Below are positions 32,811 to 42,099 of a stretch of DNA of 59,617 nt, in pieces. Each line of letters begins with the position of its first letter. Positions within the stretch are counted from its first letter, which is position 1. The notes under the pieces are model-generated. The model was given only the letters and a program-made list of their open reading frames with translations, did no database searches and was not told the DNA's origin. This DNA is from Pseudomonadales bacterium (lineage in GTDB: Bacteria > Pseudomonadota > Gammaproteobacteria > Pseudomonadales > Pseudohongiellaceae): the NCBI GenBank assembly GCA_022822865.1, contig JAJDYJ010000025.1, positions 1-59,617 on the forward strand. Direction: 5' to 3'. The translations under genes were made by a program, and so were the position numbers.

Positions 32811-34423
32811 GCGCGATCGAAGCCGACGTCATTATCGTCGGCGCGGGTTTTGCCGGCGCGCTGCTGGCGGACCGGCTCGCCGGCGCGGGAGTCGGCGCGG
32901 CAGTGCTCGAAGCCGGCCCGCGGGTCAATCGCGGCGCGGCCTTCCAGACTTTTCTCAATACCGCGATCAAGACCCCTGAAAGCCCGTATGAGCGGCTGCC
33001 CGAAGCCGAATTTCCGGACACCCTGGACAGCGGCCACTGGTACCGGCAAGCCGGCCCCGACGTATTCAAAAGCACCTATCTGAAAGCCGTCGGCGGCACA
33101 TCCTGGCATTGGCTCGGCACCTGTGTGCGCTATGTGCCAAGCGATTTCCGCATGCGCTCGGATTTCGGCCGCGCGGTCGACTGGCCCATCGACTATGCCG
33201 AACTCGAGCCCTGGTACGTCGAAGCCGAGCGTGAACTCGGCGTCGCCGGGGATTCGGAAGAAGACCTGGGTTCGCCGCGGTCCGGCCCGTTTCCGCAACC
33301 GCCGATTCCGGGCACCTGGCTCGACCGGGTTTTCGCACGCGCGCTGGAAGGCACGCAATATCAGGTGCGGCTTACGCCGCAAGCGCGCAACTCCGTGGCC
33401 CGTGACGGCCGGCCCGCCTGTTGCGGCAGCGGCACCTGTATTCCGATCTGTCCGGTGGGCGCGAAATACGACGCCATGGTCCATCTCGACCGGGCCGAGA
33501 TCCGGGGCGCCGTGATTCACGAGCGCACCACGGCGACTTTAATCGAGACCGGCGCCGGCGGCCGCGTCTCGGCGATCCGGTTTCACCGGCCCGACGGCTC
33601 CGGCGATCTCGCCCGCGGGCGCGTCTTCATTCTGGCGGGCAACGCGGTCGAGACGCCGCGCCTGCTGTTGCAATCTCGATCCGAAACGGCGCCCGGCGGC
33701 ATCGCCAACGGCTCCGATCAGGTCGGCCGCAACCTGATGGATCATCCGATCCAGCTCAGTTGGGCGCTGGCCGGCGAGCCGGTATGGCCCTACCGCGGAC
33801 CCATGGCAACCTCGGGCGTCGAGAATCTGCGTGACGGCGCATTCCGCTCACAAAGATCGGCCTTGCGCATCCAGATCAGCAACGACGGCTGGAACTGGCC
33901 GACCGGAGGACCGGTGACCCTGGCCGATTCGCTGACGCGCCGCGGTTTGCTCGGGACGGACCTGCGGCGCGAAATCGCCGGGCACGCATCGCGCGAGGTG
34001 CAACTCGCGGCGCTGACCGAGCAACTTCCCGATCCGGAGAATCGAATCACGCTCGACCCCCAGGACGCCGACCCCTACGGCGTGCCGCTGCCCCGAATGC
34101 ATTATCGCGTGGGCGAATACTCCCGGGCCGGACTCGATTACGCGAGAGATGTGCACGATGAAATCTTCGCGCGTCTGAACGCCAGCGAAGTACAGCATTC
34201 GGAAGAATTCCAGGGCTCGGGCCATGTCATCGGCACGACGCGAATGGGCGACGACCCGCTGGACTCCGTTGTGGACCGCAATTTGCGCAGCCATGCCCAC
34301 GACAATCTCTTTCTCGTCGGCGCCGGCGTTTTCCCGACCGCGTCTACGGCCAATCCGACCCTCACCATCGCCGCTCTCGCGCTGCGGGCCGCCGAACAGG
34401 TCAAAGCGGAGCTTGCCGCCTGA
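32807..34423 (+). CDS. GMC-family FAD dehydrogenase large subunit with 3Fe-4S motif
   Basis: This flavoprotein of 538 residues has an FAD-binding GAGFAG (12-17), the GMC C-terminal domain (HVIGTTRMGDDP, STANPTLTIAALAL) and Cys205, Cys206, Cys211, Cys215 in CCGSGTCIPIC. That spacing (C-C-X4-C-X3-C) equals the reported iron-sulphur Cys pattern of FAD-dependent glucose dehydrogenase (212, 213, 218, 222). It has no signal peptide and should be exported with the Tat-bearing small subunit. Electrons normally leave through a triheme cytochrome subunit, which is not adjacent; the orphan at 15059-16387 is a candidate. Substrate is unknown. Confidence 0.93.
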   Translation: MSAIEADVIIVGAGFAGALLADRLAGAGVGAAVLEAGPRVNRGAAFQTFLNTAIKTPESPYERLPEAEFPDTLDSGHWYRQAGPDVFKSTYLKAVGGTSWHWLGTCVRYVPSDFRMRSDFGRAVDWPIDYAELEPWYVEAERELGVAGDSEEDLGSPRSGPFPQPPIPGTWLDRVFARALEGTQYQVRLTPQARNSVARDGRPACCGSGTCIPICPVGAKYDAMVHLDRAEIRGAVIHERTTATLIETGAGGRVSAIRFHRPDGSGDLARGRVFILAGNAVETPRLLLQSRSETAPGGIANGSDQVGRNLMDHPIQLSWALAGEPVWPYRGPMATSGVENLRDGAFRSQRSALRIQISNDGWNWPTGGPVTLADSLTRRGLLGTDLRREIAGHASREVQLAALTEQLPDPENRITLDPQDADPYGVPLPRMHYRVGEYSRAGLDYARDVHDEIFARLNASEVQHSEEFQGSGHVIGTTRMGDDPLDSVVDRNLRSHAHDNLFLVGAGVFPTASTANPTLTIAALALRAAEQVKAELAA

Positions 34424-34488
34424 CGTCGCTTGACCGAAGTCCCGGTTGAGACCATCATAAGCCCACTTTTTTCAGAGCTGGATTAGAC

Positions 34489-34809
34489 ATGGCCAAGTAT
34501 CTGTTTCGAACGAGTTATACCCAGGCGGGAGTCGAAGGCCTGATTCGCGAAGGCGGAACCGGGCGCCGGGAGGCGCTGCGGCAGACCGTGGAAGGGCTCG
34601 GCGGCTCCCTCGAAAGTTTCTATTACGCTTTCGGCGACGACGACCTGCTGTTGATCGTGGATCTCCCCGATGACGAGGCCGCCACGGCTTTTTCGATGTT
34701 CGTCAGCGCCGCGGGCGCGCTGACGGTCGCGTGTACCGTTCTGATCGCGCCGGAAACCGTCGATGGAGCGATCAGCAAGAACGTGGCTTACCGCAAGCCC
34801 GGCGCCTGA
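34489..34809 (+). CDS. GYD-domain protein
   Basis: This protein of 106 residues has no signal peptide and the GYD family pattern: YLFRTSYTQAGVEGLIREGG, then RREALRQTVEGLGGSLESFYYAFGDDDLLLIVDLPDD, cited in parts. GYD proteins form small ferredoxin-like folds and probably sense or bind a ligand; no catalytic function is established. It stands alone between the GMC pair and the acyltransferase gene, 65 bases after the GMC stop. Confidence 0.85.
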   Translation: MAKYLFRTSYTQAGVEGLIREGGTGRREALRQTVEGLGGSLESFYYAFGDDDLLLIVDLPDDEAATAFSMFVSAAGALTVACTVLIAPETVDGAISKNVAYRKPGA

Positions 34810-34864
34810 AGCAAACGTCCCGCGGCCGCTGGCCGTAACCTGACGCTTCAGGCATGCTACGGAC

Positions 34865-36271
34865 ATGTTTTCCACAGACGTGTCCGTTCCGCTCTGGCTG
34901 TATCTCATCCTGCTCGGGCTGGCGGCTTATGCCGCGGTCATGAGCATACTCTTCCCCGGCGTGCGCTGGTATCTGCGCCGCCGGCTCAACATTGCCGTCG
35001 ACCGCATCAACACCAGCTTGCAGATCAAGATCCGGCCGCTGCAGCAAACCCGACGCCAGGTGCTGATCGACCAGTTGATCTTTGACCGGGACGTGCTGGC
35101 GATGCTGGAGAAGACCTCCCACGAGCAGGATATCCCGCGGGAGGTGCTGCAGCAGCGGGTACGCACCTTCGCCCGGGAGATCGTGCCGGCGTTCAACGCC
35201 TATATCTACTATCGGGTTTTCTACTGGCTCGCCAAGAGCGTTTCGCGCTTCATCTATCGCATCCGCGTCGGCGCTTCGCATCCCGAGCGTTTGCAGCAAC
35301 TCGACCCGGAGTCGACGGTGGTTTTCGTCATGAACCATCGCAGCAATATGGACTACATTCTGGTCAGCTATCTCGCCGCGGAACGCGCGGCGCTGTCTTA
35401 CGCGGTTGGCGAATGGGCGCGGATCTTTCCGCTGGAAACCATGATCCGGGCCATGGGCGCGTTCTTCGTGCGCCGTGATTCCCGCGACCCGCTCTATCGC
35501 AAGGTGCTCGAACGTTACATCCATCTGGCCACGGGCAACGGCGTCTGCCAGGCGGTGTTTCCGGAAGGCAGGCTCAGCCGCGACGGGCGGCTCGGCGAAG
35601 CCAGGCTCGGCTTCCTCGATTACATCCTGCGCCATTACGACTGGAAGCGCGACCGCGGCGTGGTGTTCATCCCCGTCGCCATCAATTACGACCACATCCT
35701 CGAAGACAGCAATCTGCTCGACTGGGACGACCGGGCGAAACATCCTTCCGCCGGCGAGCATCTCAAGCGCCTATGGCGTTTCTTGCGCCGCAACCTGTTT
35801 ACCGGGCCGCGGGAGCGCTTTGGCCGCTACGGCTACGCCAGCGTCAATTTCGGCGAGCCGCTGGACATGCGCGAGTATTGCGGGGAACGTGGGCTCGACC
35901 TGAATCACCTGGAAAAAGAGCAGCGCATTCGCCATGTGGCGGAAATCGCCGAACTGATGATGCGGCGCCTGCATCATGTCATGCCGGTACTGCCTGCCCC
36001 GCTGGCCGCCTTCGCCTTGCTGCGGCGCCCTGACGAAGCGATGACTTCGCTTGAGATCGCCGGCGCCTGCGATGACATCATCGACGAAATGATCGCCCGC
36101 GGCTCGCCGATGAAGAAAGCCGAAAAGCCGCGCCCGCGCACCGTGCAGAACGCTTTGCATTTGATGCGGGAACATGGGCTCGTGCTGGAGGAGGACGATC
36201 ATTTCCGCATCCATCCGGACAACATGAGGTTGCTGGAGTTTTATGCCAACTCGATACGGCCCCTGGACTGA
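34865..36271 (+). CDS. PlsC/PlsB-type glycerolipid acyltransferase
   Basis: This protein of 468 residues has an N-terminal membrane helix (about 10-32) and the acyltransferase motif NHRSNMD (His158, Asp163; HX4D), followed by the FPEGRLSRDGRLGEAR block that binds the glycerol phosphate. It looks most like glycerol-3-phosphate or lysophospholipid acyltransferases of the larger PlsB-like size rather than the shorter PlsC. A long C-terminal helical domain follows. It is 30 bases upstream of an RND exporter gene in the same direction, a pairing that suggests making or remodelling a lipid and then moving it. Confidence 0.9.
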   Translation: MFSTDVSVPLWLYLILLGLAAYAAVMSILFPGVRWYLRRRLNIAVDRINTSLQIKIRPLQQTRRQVLIDQLIFDRDVLAMLEKTSHEQDIPREVLQQRVRTFAREIVPAFNAYIYYRVFYWLAKSVSRFIYRIRVGASHPERLQQLDPESTVVFVMNHRSNMDYILVSYLAAERAALSYAVGEWARIFPLETMIRAMGAFFVRRDSRDPLYRKVLERYIHLATGNGVCQAVFPEGRLSRDGRLGEARLGFLDYILRHYDWKRDRGVVFIPVAINYDHILEDSNLLDWDDRAKHPSAGEHLKRLWRFLRRNLFTGPRERFGRYGYASVNFGEPLDMREYCGERGLDLNHLEKEQRIRHVAEIAELMMRRLHHVMPVLPAPLAAFALLRRPDEAMTSLEIAGACDDIIDEMIARGSPMKKAEKPRPRTVQNALHLMREHGLVLEEDDHFRIHPDNMRLLEFYANSIRPLD

Positions 36272-36301
36272 CGGCGGGAGCCTGAACACGGTCCGGACCC
36301 G

Positions 36302-38587
36302 ATGACCGGGCGCATCGCGAGTTTCTGCCTGTCCCGGCGGCATGCGCTGTTCTGGGCCGGCGTAATCGGCAGCCTGTTGCTCGCGGGGGGCGTGTTCAGA
36401 CTCGGCTTCGACAGCTCGCTCGATTCACTGCTGACGCGCAGCGATCCTTATCTCGACGAGCTGGATTTGCTCGAAGCCGAGTTCCCGCGGGCCACCGAAA
36501 TCGTCTTCGCCTTCCTGGCGCCGGAAGGCGAGAGCATTTTCACCAGAGGCCATTTGCGGGCGATCGACGCCCTGCGCGAACGTTACCGTGAAATTCCCCT
36601 GGCCGGCCGTCATTCTTCGTTGCTCGACTACTATTCGCCGCGCAATCTGCGGCGGCTGTTCGCAGCCGATTTCCGGGACTACGGCGAAGCCGAACTGGCC
36701 GGCCTGGCGCGAACCGCGCAAGCGGACGAGCTGCTTACCGGCAATCTGCTTTCGGCCGACGCCAGTCTCGCTTTCACGCGCATTCGTCTGAACGCCGAGT
36801 TCGCGGACGAGCCGGAACGGCTCGACGCCGCCCGCGAAGCCCTGCGCTTGCGCGATGCGTTGCGTGAGGAGTTTCCGGAGCTGGAAATCCATATCAGCGG
36901 TGAAGTCCTGCTCGAGTATTCCAGCCGGCAATCCATGCTCGACGACCTCGGCGGCCTGCTGCCGTTCGTTATCCTGGCCTGCATTCTTGCGATCTGCGGC
37001 TTCTTCCGCTCGGTGCGGGCGGGCTTCGCCATTCTCACGCATACCCTGCTGACCTTGCTATGCGCTCTGGGTACGCTCGGTCTGGCCGGATTCTCGTTCA
37101 ATACCGTAACGGCGATCGCGCCGGTCATCATCGTCGTCGTTTGCGTGGCGAGCAGCGTCCATGTGATTTCGATCTACCGGCAAGGCCTGCTGCGCGGGAT
37201 GCCGGAGGCGGAAGCGATGCGTTTCAGTCTCTTGCACAACATCCGCCCGGTAACGCTGGCCGCATTGACCACGGCGATCGGCTTCGCGTCGCTGAACCTG
37301 AGTTCCTCGCCGGCGATCTCGGACTTCGGCAGCACCGTCGCCGTCGGCATCGTGTTTTCCTGGCTGCTGACCGCCGCCCTGCTGCCGAGTTTGCTCATCC
37401 GGCTGATCAAGACCGGAAACGGTTCAAGTGACGGCGATCTTCTGCACAAGGCGATGAACCGAGTCGTCACTATAGGCCGGCGCAGGGACCGGCAACTGTT
37501 CTGGTTCTGCTCGGCGTTCGCGGTAGTGGGCATCAGCATGCTGCCGCTCAACGAAACCGACTTCAACCGGCTCGATTTCATCAGCGACGCCGCGGGGTTG
37601 CGCGACTATTTCGACGCCGTCGGCGAGCGCCTCGACCGCGGTCCGTCGATCAGCTATGCCGTCGATGCGGGCGTCCGGGACGGCGCCATCGATCCCGCGT
37701 TTCTGGCCCGGATGGAAGCATTGCTCGACTGGCTGGGAGAGCGGGACGAGATCGAATCCACCGCCAGCGTGGTGGAGTTACTGAAAACCGTAAACGAAAT
37801 GCGCTACAACGACCCGGACGCCTATCTGCTGCCGGACGATTCCGAAACCATCGGGAATTATCTGCGGGCCTACCGCTTTGTACAGAATCTCGATTTTCCG
37901 CTGTCGAATTTCCTCAGCAGCGACCGGTCTATCGCCGCCCTTACGGTAAACGCCCGGCCGATGTCCAATCAGGAACTGCTCGACCTGGACGCCCTGATCG
38001 ACGCCCGTTTCGAACAGACGTTTTCCGATGCCACCCTGGTCCACGGCAGCGGCCTGCTGGTATTCGCACGCATGGACGAGCGCGTGACAGTGGAACTGCT
38101 GCAAGGCTATTCGCTCAGCCTGGCCCTGATCACGCTCACCCTGATTTTCGGCCTGGGAAGCTTGTATTTCGGCATACTCAGCATCGTTCCCAATCTACTG
38201 CCTGCCGCAATCGTGTTCGGATTCTGGGGACTGCTCGTCGGCACGCTCGACCCGTTCGTTATGATGCTGTTCAGCATCAGTATCGGGCTGGTGGTCGACG
38301 ATACCGTACATGTGCTGACCCACTACCTCGCGAAGCGGCGCGAAGGCGAAGACATTCAGGCCGCCGTCTCCCACGCGATCCGCACCGCCGGACCCGCGCT
38401 TACGATCACAACGCTGGTGCTGACCCTCGGCACGACTTTTCTGATGGCCGCGAGCACCTTCTATTTCCAGCAGGCCGCCAGATTACTGGTGCCCATCGTG
38501 GTGCTGGCATTGTTGCTGGACGTGTTCTATCTTCCCGCGATATTGCGGCGATTCGACAAACTACGCAGCCTTGCAAGGGCTGGTTGA
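36302..38587 (+). CDS. MMPL/RND-family exporter
   Basis: This protein of 761 residues has two blocks of six membrane helices with large periplasmic loops, and the hallmark SIGLVVDDTVHVLTHYLAKR in the second half. It is a paralogue in type of the RND protein at 28047-30521, but the sequences differ clearly (PHVIDIYRQ-like versus LTVRYREL first-half motif). RND/MMPL proteins pump hydrophobic compounds, including lipids such as hopanoids and glycolipids. Coupling to the acyltransferase gene 30 bases upstream favours a lipid cargo. No adaptor gene lies nearby. Confidence 0.92.
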   Translation: MTGRIASFCLSRRHALFWAGVIGSLLLAGGVFRLGFDSSLDSLLTRSDPYLDELDLLEAEFPRATEIVFAFLAPEGESIFTRGHLRAIDALRERYREIPLAGRHSSLLDYYSPRNLRRLFAADFRDYGEAELAGLARTAQADELLTGNLLSADASLAFTRIRLNAEFADEPERLDAAREALRLRDALREEFPELEIHISGEVLLEYSSRQSMLDDLGGLLPFVILACILAICGFFRSVRAGFAILTHTLLTLLCALGTLGLAGFSFNTVTAIAPVIIVVVCVASSVHVISIYRQGLLRGMPEAEAMRFSLLHNIRPVTLAALTTAIGFASLNLSSSPAISDFGSTVAVGIVFSWLLTAALLPSLLIRLIKTGNGSSDGDLLHKAMNRVVTIGRRRDRQLFWFCSAFAVVGISMLPLNETDFNRLDFISDAAGLRDYFDAVGERLDRGPSISYAVDAGVRDGAIDPAFLARMEALLDWLGERDEIESTASVVELLKTVNEMRYNDPDAYLLPDDSETIGNYLRAYRFVQNLDFPLSNFLSSDRSIAALTVNARPMSNQELLDLDALIDARFEQTFSDATLVHGSGLLVFARMDERVTVELLQGYSLSLALITLTLIFGLGSLYFGILSIVPNLLPAAIVFGFWGLLVGTLDPFVMMLFSISIGLVVDDTVHVLTHYLAKRREGEDIQAAVSHAIRTAGPALTITTLVLTLGTTFLMAASTFYFQQAARLLVPIVVLALLLDVFYLPAILRRFDKLRSLARAG

Positions 38588-38611
38588 TCGCCTTCCACAG
38601 GAGAACCTTCA

Positions 38612-39115
38612 ATGAGCGATAACGAGAACCATATGGACCGCAGGACATTCACCAAACTGGGCGTGGGCGCGGCCGCGGCCCTGGGCGCCGCCTCGCTGGC
38701 GCGAGCGCAATCCCCGGCCTCGGAACTTGAATCCGAGTTCCTGATGGAGTTGCTGCTCGACGTGGCCGGGCAGATCGATACCGGTCATACGCGCATCGCG
38801 CCGGTTACCGGCGGGACTTTCAGCGGACCCGGCCTGAACGGAACCGTCCTGTCCGGCGGCGCCGACTGGATCACCCAGGTCTCGGGCCATTCCGCGCTCG
38901 ACGTGCGCATCACGCTCGAAACCGACGACGGCGCCCACATCTACATGACCTACCGGGGTATCGTGCACAACGGCGAGAACGGACTCTACTGGCGCGTGAC
39001 GCCGCTGTTCAGCACCACCTCGGAAGAATACGACTGGGTGAACCACATCATTTGCGTCGGCAAGAGCAAGCAGGTGGAAGGAAAGGTCGCCTACGATATT
39101 TTCAGGGTTCTGTGA
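38612..39115 (+). CDS. DUF3237 protein with Tat signal
   Basis: This protein of 167 residues has a Tat-type N-terminus (MDRRTFTKLGVGAAA) and a DUF3237 domain: VAGQIDTGHTRIAPVTGGTFSGPGL, then GGADWITQVSG, then TYRGIVHN and a WVNHIICVG stretch, cited in parts. DUF3237 is a beta-barrel-like small domain of unknown function. Its SD is GGAG 8 bases before the ATG. It is downstream of the RND gene and ends before the family 2 repeat copy E3; it may be expressed with the acyltransferase-RND pair or alone. Confidence 0.87.
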   Translation: MSDNENHMDRRTFTKLGVGAAAALGAASLARAQSPASELESEFLMELLLDVAGQIDTGHTRIAPVTGGTFSGPGLNGTVLSGGADWITQVSGHSALDVRITLETDDGAHIYMTYRGIVHNGENGLYWRVTPLFSTTSEEYDWVNHIICVGKSKQVEGKVAYDIFRVL

Positions 39116-39127
39116 TTGCCCCTACCC

Positions 39128-39213
39128 GTCATTCTGCGTGGAGCGAAGCGCAGTCGCAGAATCTCAGGCAGGTGGCAATCCCCATGAGATTCTGCGACTT
39201 CGCGCAGAATGAC
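39128..39213. repeat. family 2 palindromic repeat, copy E3
   Basis: GTCATTCTGCG...AGTCGCAGAATCTC is followed after about 20 bases by its inverted partner GAGATTCTGCGACTTCGCGC then AGAATGAC. It is the most regular of the three copies. It lies between the convergent DUF3237 and monooxygenase-fusion genes and may serve as a two-way terminator. Confidence 0.82.
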
Positions 39214-39224
39214 AGAACCTTGCC

Positions 39225-40928
39225 TTAGTCCCCGCCCTGATCTTCAAACTTCCAGCTAACCGCGCCGAAGAACATTTCGTCCCAGCTTTCGTTGCCCCAG
39301 TCCACTGCGCGGTCGGGGTTGGGGTTGTTCGGATTCCTGTCCGAGTTGTCCCAGGCCGCAACCGCGGTGATCTTCGTTCCGGCCGGAACGAACTTGGGTT
39401 CCTCGTAGGTATAGCTCAACTGCCAGTTGTAGTTGTACTTGGCGATGTTGATCAGTTCCTCACTGGTGCCGTCGGGATAATCCGCGTAGAAGCGCATGTA
39501 CTTGCCGCGGAAATGCATATGCGGCAGGTAGCTGTGAATTTTCGCGTCGCGCTCGATGACGATGCTCGCGGTCTGCTCGAAGGCCGGATCATGTGGAGGA
39601 ATCGTGGTCCATGTGTTGGGGAAAACACAGGCGCAACGGCCGCTCATTCTTTCTTCGGGCACCTCTCCTTCCGGGTAGAACCACAAACCGAGTTCGCTGC
39701 GGTCAACGGTCTCGCGGCCATTGGGCGTGTAGTGCATGTTGAGATGCAGCACCGAGCCGTCCTTGATCAGACCGCCGGTATTGGGCGGCGCCAGGTCGGG
39801 CGTGTCGCCGGGGATGTACGCGGTGATGTCCGCCTTGTCCGGATGCCTCTCTCCGAGAAAACCACCGCGGCGGCCGAATTCTTCCGGATAATCCAGGCGA
39901 TTTACCGTGTGGTGCAATACGGAACGGTCGCCGGCGATGATCTGGCTTCCGCGGAGCCAGCGGTCCTGCCCCAATTCCATGGGTACTTCCACGTTCACGA
40001 ATACGCCGTTGCCGGTGGCCGGAACCGTGGTAGCCGGAATGTCCAGCACCAAATCCGGCTCGCCGAAGGCCCATTTGGACTCGGGCCAGGTCAGTTCCGC
40101 CAGCGGGTCGCTGTCGCCGTCGATGGGAGCGCCGGCTTCGACCCAGGCAATCATGTTGCGCATGTCTTCGCGGTCGATCAGGCGGTCGTTGATGAACTCG
40201 CCGATATGTCCGTCGATCTGGCCCGGAGGCATGCGGCGCGTCATCAGCACTTCGCGAATCATCGGCGACCAGCCGCGCACCATGGTGTGGCTGTCCATGG
40301 CGAATGGCGCCACGCCGCCGGCCCGGTGGCAAGTTGCGCAGTTTTCGGCGATAACCGGCGCAATGTCGGCGGTATAGGAGGGAATGCCCGAATCGGGGTA
40401 GCTGACTTCAGACCCGGCAGTGGCGATCAGCGGATTGCCGACTTCCCCGCCGGCCAGCAATTCGTCGATCGCGGCGCCCGCGCCCGCCGCTGAACCGCGG
40501 TATTCGACCTGAAAGGAATTCGGATCGTACAGCAACACTTCACCGGTGCGTTCGATGCCCATGGCCTCGGAGACGACTTGCGAGTCGTCCATCAGCACGG
40601 GAAGCGCCACATCGCGCCGGTCGAGCCAGGCCTGCACCGCTTCACGGTTGAGCCGGCCCATGGGGTTGATCATCATGAATTCGACCCGCTGCCCATCGTA
40701 GCGCCGATGCAGTTCGAGATACTCCGCCAGCGCGGCATCGGCGGCCTCGCTGTCGTTCGCCTGCACCAGAAAGGCAATCAGTTCGTGGTCGCCGTACCAG
40801 CTCATGCCATGGTGATAACCCGTCTGGTCGAGCAGCGAGAAATCGCCGACCCGGTCCTGCGCCGCCGCGCCGGCCGCCAGTGGCAGCGCCAGCAGGGCCA
40901 GCGATCGAAACATGCCTGATCTGATCAT
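39225..40928 (-). CDS. three-part fusion: redoxin-like domain, CxxCH domain, copper type II monooxygenase-like domain
   Basis: This protein of 567 residues from ATG 40928, with GAGG upstream, has a signal peptide and then a thioredoxin-fold region (about 26-165) that has lost its cysteines: where the redoxin at 31771 has VQGVGC this has VQANDS. Next comes a haem-type segment with CATCH (197-201). The C-terminal part (about 285-555) matches the peptidylglycine/dopamine monooxygenase fold: LHHTVN (His339, His340), LHLNMHY (395, 399), LPHMHFRG (470, 472), and a late WDEMFF Met. It is a periplasmic copper enzyme with built-in redox domains; substrate unknown. Confidence 0.9.
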   Translation of the reverse strand: MIRSGMFRSLALLALPLAAGAAAQDRVGDFSLLDQTGYHHGMSWYGDHELIAFLVQANDSEAADAALAEYLELHRRYDGQRVEFMMINPMGRLNREAVQAWLDRRDVALPVLMDDSQVVSEAMGIERTGEVLLYDPNSFQVEYRGSAAGAGAAIDELLAGGEVGNPLIATAGSEVSYPDSGIPSYTADIAPVIAENCATCHRAGGVAPFAMDSHTMVRGWSPMIREVLMTRRMPPGQIDGHIGEFINDRLIDREDMRNMIAWVEAGAPIDGDSDPLAELTWPESKWAFGEPDLVLDIPATTVPATGNGVFVNVEVPMELGQDRWLRGSQIIAGDRSVLHHTVNRLDYPEEFGRRGGFLGERHPDKADITAYIPGDTPDLAPPNTGGLIKDGSVLHLNMHYTPNGRETVDRSELGLWFYPEGEVPEERMSGRCACVFPNTWTTIPPHDPAFEQTASIVIERDAKIHSYLPHMHFRGKYMRFYADYPDGTSEELINIAKYNYNWQLSYTYEEPKFVPAGTKITAVAAWDNSDRNPNNPNPDRAVDWGNESWDEMFFGAVSWKFEDQGGD

Positions 40929-41058
40929 CGAGTAGTCCTCTATGATTTCATTATGCGCGGCGAGGCCCGCCACGAAGTCCAATGCCTGATTGTACGAAGT
41001 ACGCGACCGGCCTTCAATAAATCCGAAAGGCCACAAGCCGTCCAATTGTGACAATGCG

Positions 41059-41943
41059 TTACGCGGAAATTTGCCGCAGCCAGCCGGAAATGGCCTGGCC
41101 GATCTCGTCGGGGGAGTCTTCCTGCAGGAAGTGGTTGCCGCGGACGGTGACTTCCCGCTGGGCGGGCCAGGAGCGGCAGAACTCGCGCTGGGGGCCGATC
41201 AGGATGGCGCCGGGTTCGGCGTTGATGAACAGTTTGGGCACATCGGCCTTGCTGAAGTAATCGGCGTAGTCCTGCACGATCTGAACGACGTCTGCGGGCT
41301 CGCCGGCAATAGGAATCTGTCGGGGCCAGGTCAGGGTCGGACGGCGACCCTCGCCGGAATTGACGAAGGGACGGCGATAGACTTCCATTTCTTCTTCGCT
41401 CAGCTTGCGTATGCAGGAACCGGGCAGCACGCGTTCGACGAACACGTTCTTCTCCAGCACCATATCCTCTCCAGCGGGCGAACGGAAACCCTGGAATACG
41501 CGACGGGCGGCTTCGGGCCAATTGTCCCAGGTCGCAACCGGCTGGACGATCGCTTCCATGTAGGCGATGCCCCTGACGCTGCCGGGATGGCGGCGAGCCC
41601 AGTCGAAACCGAGGGCCGAGCCCCAGTCGTGGATGACGAAGGTGACATTGTTCCCGACGCCGAGTTGTTCCAGCGCCGCATCGAAATATTCGCGGTGCTC
41701 CAGCAGCGTATAGCGGTCCGGGCCGGAATCGTCGAGCTTGTCCGAATCGCCCATGCCGATCAGGTCGAGAGCGATGCAGCGGCCCTGCCCCGCAAGATGC
41801 GGCATGATATTGCGCCAGAGATACGATGAAGTCGGATTGCCGTGCTGGAACACAATGGGGTCGCCTTCGCCCATCTCGACATAAGCCATGGTCTTGCCCA
41901 GGACGGTGATTTTCTTCTTCGGGTGTTCTTCGGCGCTGATCAT
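41059..41943 (-). CDS. dhaA: haloalkane dehalogenase, subfamily II (DhaA/LinB-like)
   Basis: This protein of 294 residues from ATG 41943, with GGAGAG upstream. It has all five catalytic residues in the pattern of the DhaA subgroup: nucleophile Asp106 in HDWGSAL, halide-binding Asn36 (HGNPTSS) and Trp107, acid Glu130 in YMEAIVQP, and base His271 in NHFLQED. These match Asp106, Trp107, Glu130 and His272 of Rhodococcus DhaA (Asn41 there). It hydrolyses a carbon-halogen bond to an alcohol plus halide. It has no signal, so it is cytoplasmic. It is divergent from the acyl-CoA ligase gene, hinting at a pathway from halogenated chain to CoA catabolism. Confidence 0.93.
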   Translation of the reverse strand: MISAEEHPKKKITVLGKTMAYVEMGEGDPIVFQHGNPTSSYLWRNIMPHLAGQGRCIALDLIGMGDSDKLDDSGPDRYTLLEHREYFDAALEQLGVGNNVTFVIHDWGSALGFDWARRHPGSVRGIAYMEAIVQPVATWDNWPEAARRVFQGFRSPAGEDMVLEKNVFVERVLPGSCIRKLSEEEMEVYRRPFVNSGEGRRPTLTWPRQIPIAGEPADVVQIVQDYADYFSKADVPKLFINAEPGAILIGPQREFCRSWPAQREVTVRGNHFLQEDSPDEIGQAISGWLRQISA

Positions 41944-42099
41944 CGCACTCTCCGACAGATAAAAATGCCGCAAGCATAATGGCGCGGGAATTGCCTTGCA
42001 AACGCGCTTTTACGGTGATCTGGCTTACATTGAACGACTCCTGCTAATTAGATATGCTGCCTGCGCAGTTTTGGCCAGGCACGCTTGAGGTTGATTCCG

